Source: Luidia sarsii
Lineage: Eukaryota > Echinodermata > Asteroidea > Paxillosida > Luidiidae
Assembly: GCA_949987565.1 (NCBI GenBank)
Contig: OX465103.1
Coordinates: forward strand, 5,494,761 to 5,558,760
Reading direction: 5' to 3'
DNA: 64,000 nt
Below, piece by piece: positions 1-8,912 of this stretch (within the stretch, counting starts at the first letter, position 1; each line of letters begins with the position of its first letter). The notes beneath the pieces were generated by a model that was given only the letters and a program-made list of their open reading frames with translations, did no database searches and was not told the DNA's origin. The translations under genes were made by a program, and so were the position numbers.

Positions 1-330
1 GAGGGAGGGAGGGAGAGACGGAGAGTGGGAGAGGGAGGGGAGGGAGGAGAAAGGTAGATAGAGATATACGGAGAGGAAAATAGAGATTGTGGGAGAGGGG
101 TTGGAGAGAGAGGGAGGGAGAGTGAGGTGGATAGAGAGGGAAAGAGAGAGGGAGAGAGAGGAGGAGAGAGAGAGAGGTGTGGGGGGGGGGGGGGGAGAGA
201 GGGTAGGAGAGTGGGAGAGAGAGGAAGAGAGAGGGGAGAGAGTGGTGGAGGGAGCGACCGGAGAGATAGAGGGGTGGAGTGAGAGAGAAAGAAACAGAGA
301 GAGATGGAGAGAGAGAGAGGTAGAGAGATG
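1..330. repeat. GA-rich purine microsatellite
   Basis: The plus strand is almost pure A/G (GAGAGG, GGGAGA), broken only by a few pyrimidines and a run of G near 181-195. Open frames here read as Arg/Glu/Gly low complexity and are not genes. Confidence 0.93.
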
Positions 331-495
331 CACGTCTCGACGTGATCAAAAGATGCATAGGCCTGATAATGATTTCCTCAGGAATGGAGGGGGCAATGCG
401 GTGACTGATTGTGAGTCCATGAATAGATGAGAGCGTTTGTGAAAAGATCCTTGCCCTTCAGCTCATAGCTTCATAGAACGCAAACCGAGAGCCTT
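329..495 (+). repeat. Dispersed repeat, copy 1 of a local pair
   Basis: This stretch aligns with 934-1109. Both begin TGCACGTCT and share GGCAATGCGGTGACTG, ATGAGAGCGTTTG, CTTGCCCTT and ACCGAGAGCC in the same order and orientation. No coding potential is recognised and the element class is unknown. Confidence 0.75.
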
Positions 496-933
496 GCTTT
501 ACAAGGACCAAACAGCAATCATCTGTCAGAACGAAAATCACGAACGCGTTGTGAGTAGACTGATTTGTAAAATGCAGTCGAGGGGGGGGGGGGCTCTGAG
601 GACACGACGCAGCTACATACAATGCCTGGGTCGTCAGGGTGATGCTAAGTGGTCGTGGGCGATGCGGCTAGCTCTATATGCAAACTATAGTCGACTCCCG
701 GGTAGCCACCATCGCTATACATAGTTGCGATCTTGTCACCAGCTCGACATTTCAGTTCGTTTCTGTCGTTATAATGTATCGGGACAGATTATCTGATAGA
801 GCGATGATTGGGGGCGTCGCCGATGATCCTAGATTGGCGTTGGAAGTCGGCCGCGCTTGATATAAACTGTTCCATTCTATCAATTGCGTCTTAACACAGG
901 CAGGATATATTGGACAGTCGAATGCCGTGGGTA
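496..933. other. Unassigned sequence between two repeat copies
   Basis: Mixed-composition DNA with a short G run near 582. Small open frames show no domain. Nothing recognised. Confidence 0.5.
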
Positions 934-1109
934 TGCACGTCTTGACGCGATCGAAATATGTATGGGCCTGTTAATGATCTGCTTGGGAATGGGGTGAGGG
1001 GAGGGGGGCAATGCGGTGACTGGTTGTAAGTCTATGAATAGAATGAGAGCGTTTGGGAGAAGAACCTTGCCCTTAATCACGGCCGCATAGACCACAGACC
1101 GAGAGCCGT
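934..1109 (+). repeat. Dispersed repeat, copy 2 of a local pair
   Basis: Direct repeat of 329-495, about 605 bp away, with scattered substitutions and a short G-rich insertion near 996-1010. The two copies could come from a segmental duplication or from one mobile family. Confidence 0.75.
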
Positions 1110-1924
1110 AATTAAAGAGATCTGTTCAGAGCAGAGGAAAATACTACCTGCCAATTACGAACGAGATCAACGCCTCGACTCATTCGAAGGCGCCCATCTG
1201 TATTACCAACCAGAGACATATTAAATAACCTATAGACGGACAGCCATACACAACGCCTATGGAAAACGACGTCAGGATACTGTAATGGTGACGGCGCCCG
1301 ACTAAATGTGAAACCATGGGCGGAAGTATAGATGAACAATGTGCACAAACATATGGAGAAATCCAGGAATGAAGGATTCAAACTGGAGTTTTGGGATGAA
1401 ACCATGCTGATTGAAATCAAAAGCCCTTTTCAGAGATGACTACATACTCCATTACAGATGTGTATATGTGTGTTTTATTAGAAATAATAGCGAATCAAAA
1501 TTTGGCGGTCATTTTTGTCGTGGATGGCGGGCCAGTACGCATAATCGTGCACTGAGTTAGTGTAGGTACGGCCGTCCGTGTGACGTGACGAACAATTAGT
1601 TTGCCCATGGTTTTTCACGCGTCCTGAAATGACAGTCTCGCGCTCGCTGTTGTCTGTGTTATCAACTGTCTGATGTCAGAGTTGAAAGACTGACCTCTAC
1701 AGCCTATTAACCAGACGCTGCATGAGTCTGAGCCTGAGCTTCGGGGTCTGGTCCGAGTCCGGGGAGAGGGCGCTGTTCAGACCGTAGCAGTCAGCAATTA
1801 TACAATCATTGCGACGCGTGAATTGAAGCCGTGGCTATATATGGAGCGCCCACAGTGGGCAATCCCAAATTTTTCATTTTACGTTTTCGGACTTTGCGTC
1901 AAGTATACTTTGTCGAGTACATGC
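1110..1924. other. Unassigned sequence
   Basis: No domain-bearing frame is visible. Around 1722-1765 there are GAGTCTGAGCCTGAGC-type motifs like the ends of the GGCTTAGGCTC MITE family found elsewhere in the window, so a decayed copy may lie here. Confidence 0.4.
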
Positions 1925-2060
1925 AGTGTCCCGACGACGGGCAGAGAATATCGACTGCCCGAAACGTTGAGGTACCGGCTCTTTACAGAGCCGCACACTT
2001 CCCTTTTCAAAAGAGATGTGTTACACGGTGTCACCGCGAACCTTCCACTTGTCAAGGCCT
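1925..2060 (-). repeat. Structured CGTTTCGG repeat family, minus-strand copy
   Basis: Read on the minus strand it contains GCGGTGACACC, then an ATCTCTTTTGA segment, then the hairpin CGGCTCT-loop-AGAGCCG (1976-1993), then CTCAACGTTTCGGGCAG with a second hairpin CGGGCAG-loop-CTGCCCG (1938-1961). The same order occurs at 49958-50090 and, with altered stems, at 23218-23345. Confidence 0.75.
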
Positions 2061-2400
2061 TTCCAAAAACACTCAATTGCCTGCCGGCAGAAATCATTCG
2101 GAATATTACTTCTGAGATTGTCGTGGCTCCGCAAATGTGGACAACTTGAAACTTGAAAAGTCGGGAAATCGACATCCGATCCGATTGGCCGCCGACGGTT
2201 CATTTGTGAGTATAAGGGTGCTGCAGTACACGCCGGGAGATTTCAAGTGATCACTTTTGGTAAAGGACAAACTGATCAGATTTGGAACTTTTAAAACGAC
2301 CTTTTTCGATATAGACCGCCTTTTGTATTCTAGTCCTTTTATAATTACAAGGCCCCTTTTTTACCTGTCTTATTTGCCCCTCGTTCATGTGAGACTGTCA

Positions 2401-2470
2401 TGTTGTTGTTGTTGTTGCTGCTGCTGCTGTTGTTGCTGCTGCTGCTGCTGCTGTTGCTGTTGCTGTTGTA

Positions 2471-2503
<33 letters not shown>

Positions 2504-2553
2504 TTTGTTGCTGTTGCTGCTGTTGTTGCTGTTGCTGCTGTTTTTGTTGTTGC
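2401..2553. repeat. (TTG/CTG)n trinucleotide repeat
   Basis: About 150 bp of interrupted TTG/CTG triplets. On the minus strand an ATG-initiated 84-codon frame (2385-2639) reads as a polyglutamine tract with a few Lys and one Leu, flanked by ordinary residues. No second exon or known polyQ protein is recognised, so it is called a simple repeat. Confidence 0.9.
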
Positions 2554-2759
2554 TCTTGGTTTTTGCTAACCGTTTTTTTTCCCACCGGAGTTGATTCGCA
2601 CCCTGGCAGTAAAACACAGCTTTGGTGCCGTCCACCCATGCTGCTGCTACGATCTTATTCCCATGTTTCTTTCTTTCTGTCCTTCTTTCATGTTCGTATA
2701 ATGCAGGACCGCGTGGCCAGGGGAATTGATTCAGCGCGAGCTCCGAGCAGAGAGTATCG

Positions 2760-2960
2760 TCTTGGCCGTGTTCCCACCTCTCTCTATCTCTTTCTCCTCC
2801 CTTCTTACTCTCTCTCGCGCTCTCTCTCTCTATCCCTCCGTCCCTTCTTCCCTCCCTCTTTCCCTCCCTCCCGCCCTCCCTCTCCCTCCTTACCTTCTCC
2901 CCCCTCCCTCTCTCCCTCCTCTCTCTCCCCACCTCTCTCTCTCACACTCCCTATCCCAAC
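2760..2960. repeat. CT-rich pyrimidine tract upstream of the GPCR
   Basis: Plus-strand CTCTCT and CCCTCC runs, about 500-700 bp upstream of the receptor start codon. Such tracts can form triplex DNA or bind GAGA-type factors; no role is shown here. Confidence 0.85.
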
Positions 2961-3019
2961 AATAAGAGAGATTCACTAATGAGCCTCTGAGTGTCAGTGA
3001 CACGAGTTGAGAGATCGCT

Positions 3020-3140
3020 CTTCCCCCGCCTCCTCTTTCTCTTTCCCTCCTCCTCCTCCTCCTCCTCCTCCCCCTCCCCCTTCCCTTCTCCTCCCACTCC
3101 CGTCCTCCCGTCTTCCTCCCCCTCATCCCTCCTCCTTCTC
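3020..3140. repeat. (TCC)n-rich tract in the GPCR upstream region
   Basis: Runs of TCC and CCTCC, including about ten consecutive TCC triplets near 3045-3070. It sits just upstream of the CCAAT boxes and so may be part of the promoter or leader. Confidence 0.85.
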
Positions 3141-3408
3141 CCCCATTGGCTGGCCGATAGCGATTGGGCCGCCGTGTCAGCGTCACCGATCCCGCGACCG
3201 AAGCAGCGACCGAAAGGAGGTTGGACAGTTGGCGGTTGGACATCACGAGACCGCGATTCGTGTCGTCTGCAGCCTGCGTGGATAATAATTGCCAACGCTC
3301 GCCGCTCGTCTCCCGCGTCGAGAGCCGATTTTCGTTCCGATTTCGTCTCGCGCCACCGGGCAGAGTTGACAGCGATAGATTTCGAACGGGTGCTCGGAGA
3401 GAGTGACG
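3141..3408 (+). promoter_or_regulatory. Putative GC-rich promoter/leader of the GPCR
   Basis: Two inverted CCAAT boxes (ATTGG at 3145-3149 and 3163-3167) lie 18 bp apart at the edge of a CpG-rich stretch that continues into the coding sequence. No TATA box is evident. This pattern is common in CpG-rich animal promoters; the transcription start is not determined. Confidence 0.4.
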
Positions 3409-3426
3409 ATGGCCGGGTCGCGATGA
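3409..3426 (+). promoter_or_regulatory. Upstream ORF 1 (five codons)
   Basis: ATG at 3409 has A at -3 and G at +4, a strong initiation context, and ends at TGA 3424-3426 after encoding MAGSR. Its stop overlaps the ATG of uORF 2 (ATGA at 3423-3426). If it lies in the transcript it would be expected to lower initiation at the receptor AUG; whether it is transcribed is unknown. Confidence 0.4.
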
Positions 3427-3566
3427 CGCGCCGCCTGCTGCCGGCCGAACGACGCCGCCTGGGTGGTCGCTATGAGCGCTCCTGCCATCACGGACGGCGG
3501 TGCCTGGACGGAGGCCACGGCCGGCACGTCCTCCCCGTCCGTGGCAGCGGGCGGCGGCGGCGGTGA
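3423..3566 (+). promoter_or_regulatory. Upstream ORF 2, overlapping the GPCR start
   Basis: An ATG-initiated 47-codon frame, rich in Arg, runs from 3423 to a stop at 3564-3566. It therefore overlaps the first 95 bases of the receptor CDS in another frame. The product looks like out-of-frame GC-rich sequence, so any effect would be on translation rather than through the peptide. Confidence 0.35.
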
Positions 3567-5256
3567 TGGCGTCCTTCCTGCCGCGGGTAGCGCCCTGCTG
3601 ATCGCCTCGGCGCCCGTGCTGGTCCTGTCCCTGCTCAGCGGTGTGGTGGGCAACACCCTGGTCTGCGCGAGCGTGTACAGGAACCGGGGTCTCCGCAACG
3701 CCAACAACGCGCTCCTGGTCAACCTGGCCGTGGCCGACCTGGTGGTGTGCCTGACCGGCATCCCGCTCATGTTCCTGGGCGTGCTCAACGGCCTGAGCCC
3801 CGCCGGCGCCTGCCGGCCGCTGCCCGAGCTCCTCTGCCCGGTCCAGACCTTCTTCCACGTCAGCAGCAGCTCGGTGCAGCTGACCACGCTGGTGGCCGTA
3901 AGCATGGAGCGCTACGAGGCCATCGTCCGGCCGTTCGAGACCAAGGCCAAGCGGCGGCGGGTGGTGGCGGGCATCTGCGTCTCCTGGGGACTGGCGCTGG
4001 TCATTGCCGTGCCGGCGGCCGCCCTGCTCAAGCGCTCCTCCATGTTCCTGCTCTGCTCCTGCCGGCTGGGCGACCGGCCCGTGGACTACGTGCACGTGGT
4101 CATCCTGGCGCCGCTGGGCGTGACCTGCCTGATGCTGGTGGTCGTCTTCTACCTGAGGATCTTTCGGACCGTCCGCCAGCACGTCCAGGACAAGGGGAAG
4201 AAGCCCGGGCCGGCCGCTGCCCGGCCCAAGCCGGCCGCTGCCCGGCCCAAGCCGGCCGCTGCCCGGCCCAAGGCGTGGCCCGTGACCTTCCTGGCCGGGC
4301 TTAAGTGCGCCGGCTGTTGCCGCCGCCGCACCAACACGGTCGGCGTGGCCGACACCGACCCTCACCCGCCCGGCCTGGACTTCAGCCCGCCCTCAGCCTC
4401 CCCAGAGGGCCGGGGCGGCGTCGCAGGAAGGCCGTTCGTCCAGACCGGAGGAGGTCTGGTCGACGACAACAGTCGCCACCGAGCCGTCGAGAGCGACCGG
4501 ACCGAGGTGGCCTCCCTGGGCGAGTCGCCGGCGAGGGACAGCGGCAGGGAACGGCAGATGTTGGCGGTCGCTCCCAGCAGCAGCAGTAGCAGCGGCAGCA
4601 GCCTGACACCGGACACGGGCGTGGGCTCGTCCATGACCGCCCTGCCCAGTGCCTGGAGTCGGGGTGAGCGGGCGGGGACGATGCCGGCTCCCTCGGCCAC
4701 GGGACGCGGCGACGGGCCCCGGGAGCTCCTGGTGGCCGTCACGCCGGCCACGCCGACCGACCTCGGTGGGTCCGTCACCAACGGGGCCAACGAGGCCACC
4801 GCCGACAGCACGGGACCGGTCAGCGGGCCGGCCGCCGACGCCGACCGGAAAGACGGCGTCATCACGGGCGCCAGTGCCGCCGGTGGCGGCGGCGTCGGCG
4901 GCGCCGGCGCCGGCGGGGAGCACCAGGGCTCGGTGTGCGTCCTGAACCCGGCCCTGCGGGTGCGAGGCCGGCGCAATCTGGAGGCCAAGACGGCCAAGCG
5001 AGCCTCCTACATCATCGGCGTCTTCGGCCTGTGCTGGCTGCCGCTCTTCGTCACGGCCTACCTGGAGGTCGGCATCGGCGGGGACGTCCTCGCCGCCAGC
5101 GTGGCCGCCGCCTCCGCCGCCCTCAACCCCGTCGTCTACACGGTGGTCAACAAGGCCTTCCGCAAGGAGTTCGCCAAGATGCTGCGCGACCTGGCCGCCC
5201 GCTGCCCCGTCCGGCGCTGGCCGCGCTGCTGCGGATGGCTGCGCAAGCCCCGGTGA
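3472..5256 (+). CDS. Class A (rhodopsin-like) orphan GPCR, intronless
   Basis: This 594-residue frame encodes a seven-helix receptor expected at the plasma membrane and coupled to heterotrimeric G proteins. TM1 is about 41-66 (GN61TLV), TM2 79-101 (LAVAD, D89), TM3 122-148 (C122, ERY 146-148), TM4 about 165-185 (W172), TM5 205-229 (P214), TM6 508-530 (CWLP 521-524), TM7 540-558 (NPVVY 552-556), then helix 8 (KAFRKEF) and possible palmitoyl cysteines 578, 586 and 587. Position 3.32 is His129, not the aspartate of amine receptors, and 5.58 is Leu222. Loop 3 (about 231-507) is Ala/Gly/Ser/Pro-rich. Cys195 or Cys197 could pair with Cys122. ATG 3472 is chosen because the upstream in-frame codons reach only GTG 3463 and the N-terminus then fits directly before TM1; there is no signal peptide. 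Codons end overwhelmingly in G or C. No introns are seen. The family and ligand are not identified. Confidence 0.92.
   Translation: MSAPAITDGGAWTEATAGTSSPSVAAGGGGGDGVLPAAGSALLIASAPVLVLSLLSGVVGNTLVCASVYRNRGLRNANNALLVNLAVADLVVCLTGIPLMFLGVLNGLSPAGACRPLPELLCPVQTFFHVSSSSVQLTTLVAVSMERYEAIVRPFETKAKRRRVVAGICVSWGLALVIAVPAAALLKRSSMFLLCSCRLGDRPVDYVHVVILAPLGVTCLMLVVVFYLRIFRTVRQHVQDKGKKPGPAAARPKPAAARPKPAAARPKAWPVTFLAGLKCAGCCRRRTNTVGVADTDPHPPGLDFSPPSASPEGRGGVAGRPFVQTGGGLVDDNSRHRAVESDRTEVASLGESPARDSGRERQMLAVAPSSSSSSGSSLTPDTGVGSSMTALPSAWSRGERAGTMPAPSATGRGDGPRELLVAVTPATPTDLGGSVTNGANEATADSTGPVSGPAADADRKDGVITGASAAGGGGVGGAGAGGEHQGSVCVLNPALRVRGRRNLEAKTAKRASYIIGVFGLCWLPLFVTAYLEVGIGGDVLAASVAAASAALNPVVYTVVNKAFRKEFAKMLRDLAARCPVRRWPRCCGWLRKPR
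4210..4272 (+). repeat. 21-bp x3 coding repeat in GPCR loop 3
   Basis: Three perfect tandem copies (4210-4230, 4231-4251, 4252-4272) each encode PAAARPK. They lie at residues 247-267 near the start of the third intracellular loop and add basic, proline-rich sequence. Perfect identity suggests recent slippage and possible length polymorphism. Confidence 0.95.
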
Positions 5257-5536
5257 GACCCGCCTGCAGTGCGGTCGGTTTCATCGAACTCATCGTCTAA
5301 TATACTTACGACCGATCGCAACACTGGCGAGCGATTCCCATGAACCAATACGACCTATCATTGCGTACGATGGGTTACCGGTATCCATCGTATGATGGGT
5401 TACGATACACCGTATTAAGGCTTTTTTTTTTAAATCACCCCCAGGAGAGCATGCAGCGCAGTTGCTATACGCAATTTCCCTCGAGACAGCCGGCCAGGGA
5501 GAACCATAGATACGACTTGAAGCTTCGTCTGGTATA
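5257..5536. other. GPCR 3' flank with CTTACGA-type repeat
   Basis: After the stop codon the DNA soon becomes mixed or AT-rich. Positions 5306-5420 contain CTTACGACCGATCGCAA and repeated TACGATGGGTTA motifs, related to the element at 58095-58245. No AATAAA is seen until 5883, so the 3' UTR may run through repeats. Confidence 0.45.
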
Positions 5537-5640
5537 AGTACCAAGTGGACGTTTTTTGCGGTGACACCATGTATAACACGTCTCCTTTGAGAAGGAGTGT
5601 GTGGCTCTTTTCAGAGCCGGCAAAGGAGAACTATAGACAA
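5537..5640 (+). repeat. Structured CGTTTCGG repeat family, partial copy a
   Basis: Contains TACCAAGTGGAC, GCGGTGACACCATGTA, ACGTCTCCTTTGAGAAGGAG and the hairpin GGCTCT-TTTC-AGAGCC (5603-5618). The CGTTTCGG hairpin end is missing. It is followed directly by a second partial copy. Confidence 0.7.
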
Positions 5641-5667
5641 TAACTTGAAGGATGACCTGGTTTAAGC

Positions 5668-5800
5668 ACAGGTGCCAAATGGAAGTTTTGCGGCGACACC
5701 ATAATAACACGTCTCTTTTGAGGAGTTTTTGTTTTCCAGAGTCACACATTCCCTCTCGAAAGAAATGGTGTCGCCTCACTTGAGAACGATGGACATGATT
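5668..5800 (+). repeat. Structured CGTTTCGG repeat family, partial copy b
   Basis: Repeats the order of the preceding copy (GTGCCAAATGGAAG, GCGGCGACACCA, ACACGTCTCTTTTGAG) with more divergence. The tail (GAAATGGTGTCGCC, 5763-5776) is an inverted form of the GGCGACACC motif, so part of the copy is rearranged. Confidence 0.6.
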
Positions 5801-5882
5801 TGGCATCGGTGAGATTATAATTCAGTGAGGGTTTGACCAACTCCAGATGTACTTATATAATGCTAAAAACCTGTTTGAAAAA

Positions 5883-5888
5883 AATAAA
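5883..5888 (+). terminator. Candidate polyadenylation signal
   Basis: AATAAA lies 627 bp after the GPCR stop codon and is the first canonical hexamer found downstream on this strand. It lies beyond repeat sequence, so the link to the gene is uncertain. Confidence 0.25.
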
Positions 5889-6777
5889 TGAATATGCAAG
5901 ACGACTACTATGCGTCCCTACTAAGATCACGGACTAAACTTTTAACTTATAGCCCTAGAAAATTATCATTTGGCATCAATTTGGTTGGAATTCTAGTGCA
6001 GGCGATGTGCGTATTATAGGCTCAGACTGCACGTTACACTGCACGGTACACGGCTCGACCCCCAGGGCAACTGTCACACATTCTGGTCTGGGGATCTTTC
6101 CGACCCCCCCCCAGCCAAATCCCTGGTAAGAATGAAACAGTTCTGATAATGGCACAAAAGTAATAATGATATTAATAACATTGAATTTATACATAGCGCT
6201 CTTTCCATAATTTTTTAAGAGCGCATTGCAATATCAAAAATAGAATCAACATCTACAAAAAACCAAAAATGCTACAAAATTTTACAAAATATTACAAAAA
6301 CACATACAATATAGTTAATTAAAACATTATATTGTTAAGATAAAACCACACGTAAAATTACAACCGCCTAACCGCCTTATGCCGTAAGTGCCAAATAACT
6401 CCCCCATACAGCACACACGCTCTATCCCCTTCATTATTTTTCCTTTGTTCGATCATTGCCGGAACAGCAACAGCAGCAGCAGCAACAAGTAACGACAGAA
6501 GTCCATTCCTGTTTCTTTTCCAGTGGTATTTGTGTATAATTTATTTCCTGAGTTGATTTCTGTTTTATAGGTTCACGTCGCCGCGGTCTATCGTTTGGCA
6601 GTATAGCATAGCCTACAGCTGATAATAGGTTTACCGCAGCGACTTTTTACTTTTCTATTTTCCACTGAAGAAACCGCGCGCACTTAAAAACAAAACGAAT
6701 CAAGCATGGTAGGCGTATTGATTAGCACGTCGGGTTGGGCAAACCTCCAGCGAATAATTATAAGCATTTCGAGTGAA
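5889..6777. other. Unassigned AT-rich sequence
   Basis: AT-rich DNA with adenine-rich stretches (6230-6330) and a short CAG/CAA run near 6465-6487. No gene or clear repeat boundary is seen. Confidence 0.5.
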
Positions 6778-6973
6778 TTCACACTAGACCAAATCCCCGG
6801 GGGATTTCTCGAAAATTCCCCGGGGAAATTCGGTCTGTCTGTTCGCACTACCAAAGAAATTCCCGGGGAAAAGCATTTTTTGCGGGGAATATTTACCCCT
6901 GCTCGGAAGTAGGGTAGAAGGAGAAAAACCCCGGGGTTTAATGTTTTCCCCGGGGAATAACGACTAGTGTGAA
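6778..6973. mobile_element. Inverted-repeat element with CCCCGGGG palindromes
   Basis: The left end TTCACACTAG (6778) and right end CTAGTGTGAA (up to 6973) are exact inverted repeats, each followed inward by CCCCGGGG. Several more CCCGGG palindromes lie inside. It looks like a short non-autonomous DNA transposon; no coding sequence is present. Confidence 0.6.
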
Positions 6974-7215
6974 CGTCGGCGGGTTTTTACGTTTACCCCC
7001 ACCCTTTTGCGTCCAAGTGGGATGTACAGAAAGTGCGGCCTACGTTTGAGAAATTGATTGCCCGTGTGAAACGACCGTGCATATTCCCGGGAAATAGGGT
7101 CCCCGGGAGTTACCAAATGGCTCCAGTGTGAACGGTTGCCGGCGGTGTTGGTGGGGTAAAAAAATCCCCGGGATTTGCCCGGGGATTTATTCCCCAGGGA
7201 TTGGCTGTGTAGTGT
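6974..7215. repeat. Second CCCGGG-rich segment
   Basis: Continues the preceding element with TTCCCGGGAAA, TCCCCGGGAG, ATCCCCGGGAT and GCCCGGGGATT, and ends near TAGTGTGAA. It is probably a related, adjacent or overlapping copy. Confidence 0.5.
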
Positions 7216-7245
7216 GAAAAGAAAGTAAGACCCTATTATAAACTC

Positions 7246-7428
7246 CGCTGTGGCTGTTGTTACGGCAGTCGTCCGTGTGGTTCCCCGACTTCACAGTATT
7301 TGTCAGGATGTTTAGCTCTTGGAACCAGACTATCAGCTAATAGACTGGTTCAACCAGCCTGCAATGCTGACGAAATACAATCAAGTCAGGGAACCACACG
7401 GACGACTGCCGTAACAACAGCCACTGCG
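7246..7428 (+). mobile_element. 183-bp foldback MITE, copy 1 (9-bp TSD)
   Basis: Terminal inverted repeats of about 45 bp start CGCTGTGGCTGTTG (consensus CGCAGTGG) and end CAACAGCCACTGCG. The flanking 9-bp duplication TATAAACTC is exact (7237-7245 and 7429-7437). The core also folds (GAACCAG...CTGGTTC). A 9-bp duplication is typical of Mutator-like elements, and it has no ORF, so it would depend on a transposase elsewhere. Confidence 0.9.
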
Positions 7429-7437
7429 TATAAACTC

Positions 7438-7918
7438 AGTCCACAGGCAGGCCGATGCTGAGAATGACGGACCGCCCTCGTGAACAAGCAAGGCGTGCTG
7501 ACATCAAGACAGGACATTGAATTTACCGTAAAGGTCAATTGGGAAAACGTGTGTTTCGTTTTCTTTCGTACAGTTGACTGAAACCCGGAAGGATCGATAA
7601 AGAGATCATTATACTTCGCCTATGAGACAGATTCTGCCCGGATGAAAGCGTCTTTTCCGGCTTAGTTTATACAGAGTCGGGTCTATTCCCCGGGTCGTCT
7701 CTGTCAGTATGAATTAGACTGGTACAGTATGCGAACAAGTAAATGGGCGCCTATGCGAACCTGAGGATGCGAATGCTGGTTTTTGTTCCCCAGACTCCGC
7801 GTCTACGGTCGTCGCTGCCGTCTATATGAGGTATATAAGCGTCACGACGCATGACACTTAACCACCGTGGCTGAGCTGTAAGTGCGCATGGGCGAAGCCA
7901 GGTTTTGCTGAGGCCTCC
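7438..7918. other. Unassigned sequence
   Basis: Mixed composition, with no recognisable domain or repeat boundary. Confidence 0.5.
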
Positions 7919-7968
7919 CCCATTCATTCATTCATTCATTCATTCATTCATTCATTCATTCATTCATT
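7919..7968. repeat. (CATT)n tetranucleotide microsatellite
   Basis: About twelve perfect CATT units. It lies about 30 bp before a degenerate telomere-like tract. Confidence 0.97.
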
Positions 7969-8000
7969 TCTCAGGTAGTTACAGGCACAAGCACGAAACA

Positions 8001-8145
8001 ACCCTAACCCTTATCCCAATCCTAACCCTAACAACCCTAATCCTGAACCTAACCCTAATCGTAATCCTAACTCTATCAGTAACGCTAAGCCAACCCGAAC
8101 TGTAACTCTGACCGTAACCATAACCCTAACCGTAGCGCCCTAAGC
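8001..8145. repeat. Degenerate telomere-like (CCTAAN)n tract
   Basis: Many CCCTAA, TCCTAA and related hexamers (AACCCTAACCC, CTAACCCTAAT). It is too degenerate to be a functional telomere, and no flanking inverted repeats were found, unlike the tract at 22672-22797. Confidence 0.85.
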
Positions 8146-8828
8146 CTAACCTACGCAGGTTTACAAAACACGTCCTTGTATAGTCTCCACACAATTTACG
8201 GGGTACCAGCATGGCTCAACGACGGTGGCTAAGCGTCATATGTCGACCCTGTTATATATCTCGTCTATATAGCGAACTCATCGCTGAGCGTCACACGGCG
8301 CTTTCCCCAACACCTGCTATAAGTAAAGTCGCCATATTTTATTCTCCTCTCCATGGCATTGTCTCCCGCACCGAACCATAACTGCCTGGCTCTTTCTGAC
8401 ATATACCGGTATCGCTGGATTACATGAGGCTACTACTATAATTTGAAATGGAGATTTTCTTTCCTCGACGAAAAAAACGAGAACCGAACTTTAACATCAA
8501 TGAAAGCCCCAAAGCTATCATCATTAGGCCGTGTCCGAATAATAATGGCTACTGCTACAAGTAACACGCAATCCCATGGGAACTGGCTACAGCCGGTTGT
8601 TGGCGACTTCCATAGACTCGTGCGTACTTTCAAGCCGTAGCCAATGAGTTCGGATGCAGCCATATTTCCACAGCTGATAGATGACGAGGACCAAGTGTCG
8701 AGCCTGACATCAGGTCCACTACTAGCGGAGATTGGGAACCAGACCACTTAAAAAGCGTGGGTACGAGGTTGAGAGCTGTCGGGTGTTCCTGTCGCGATTG
8801 CAGGTTGACACTACAACCACTGGAAAAC
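8146..8828. other. Unassigned sequence
   Basis: Mixed-composition DNA. Open frames of 65-103 codons on both strands at 8436-8747 overlap each other and have no recognisable domain. Confidence 0.45.
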
Positions 8829-8912
8829 CCTCGTCATCTGCGTGAGACGTGATTACATTTCATTACAAACACTCGTCATCTGCGTGAGACGTGATTACAT
8901 TTCATTACAAAC
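8829..8912 (+). repeat. 42-bp tandem duplication at satellite edge
   Basis: Two nearly identical 42-bp units (8829-8870 and 8871-8912), each with CTCGTCATCTGCGTGAGACG and ending ATTACAAAC, abut the start of the 49-bp satellite. Confidence 0.9.

Noticed and set aside
2385..2639. Minus-strand polyglutamine protein
   Set aside because: An ATG-to-stop frame exists, but it is only a CAG/CAA microsatellite with short flanks and no recognisable domain.
2890..4365. 491-codon minus-strand frame opposite the GPCR
   Set aside because: It is a shadow of GC-rich, GC3-biased coding sequence and of the CT tracts; it has no domain.
8001..8145. Chromosome end
   Set aside because: The CCCTAA units are degenerate and are followed by tens of kilobases of ordinary sequence.
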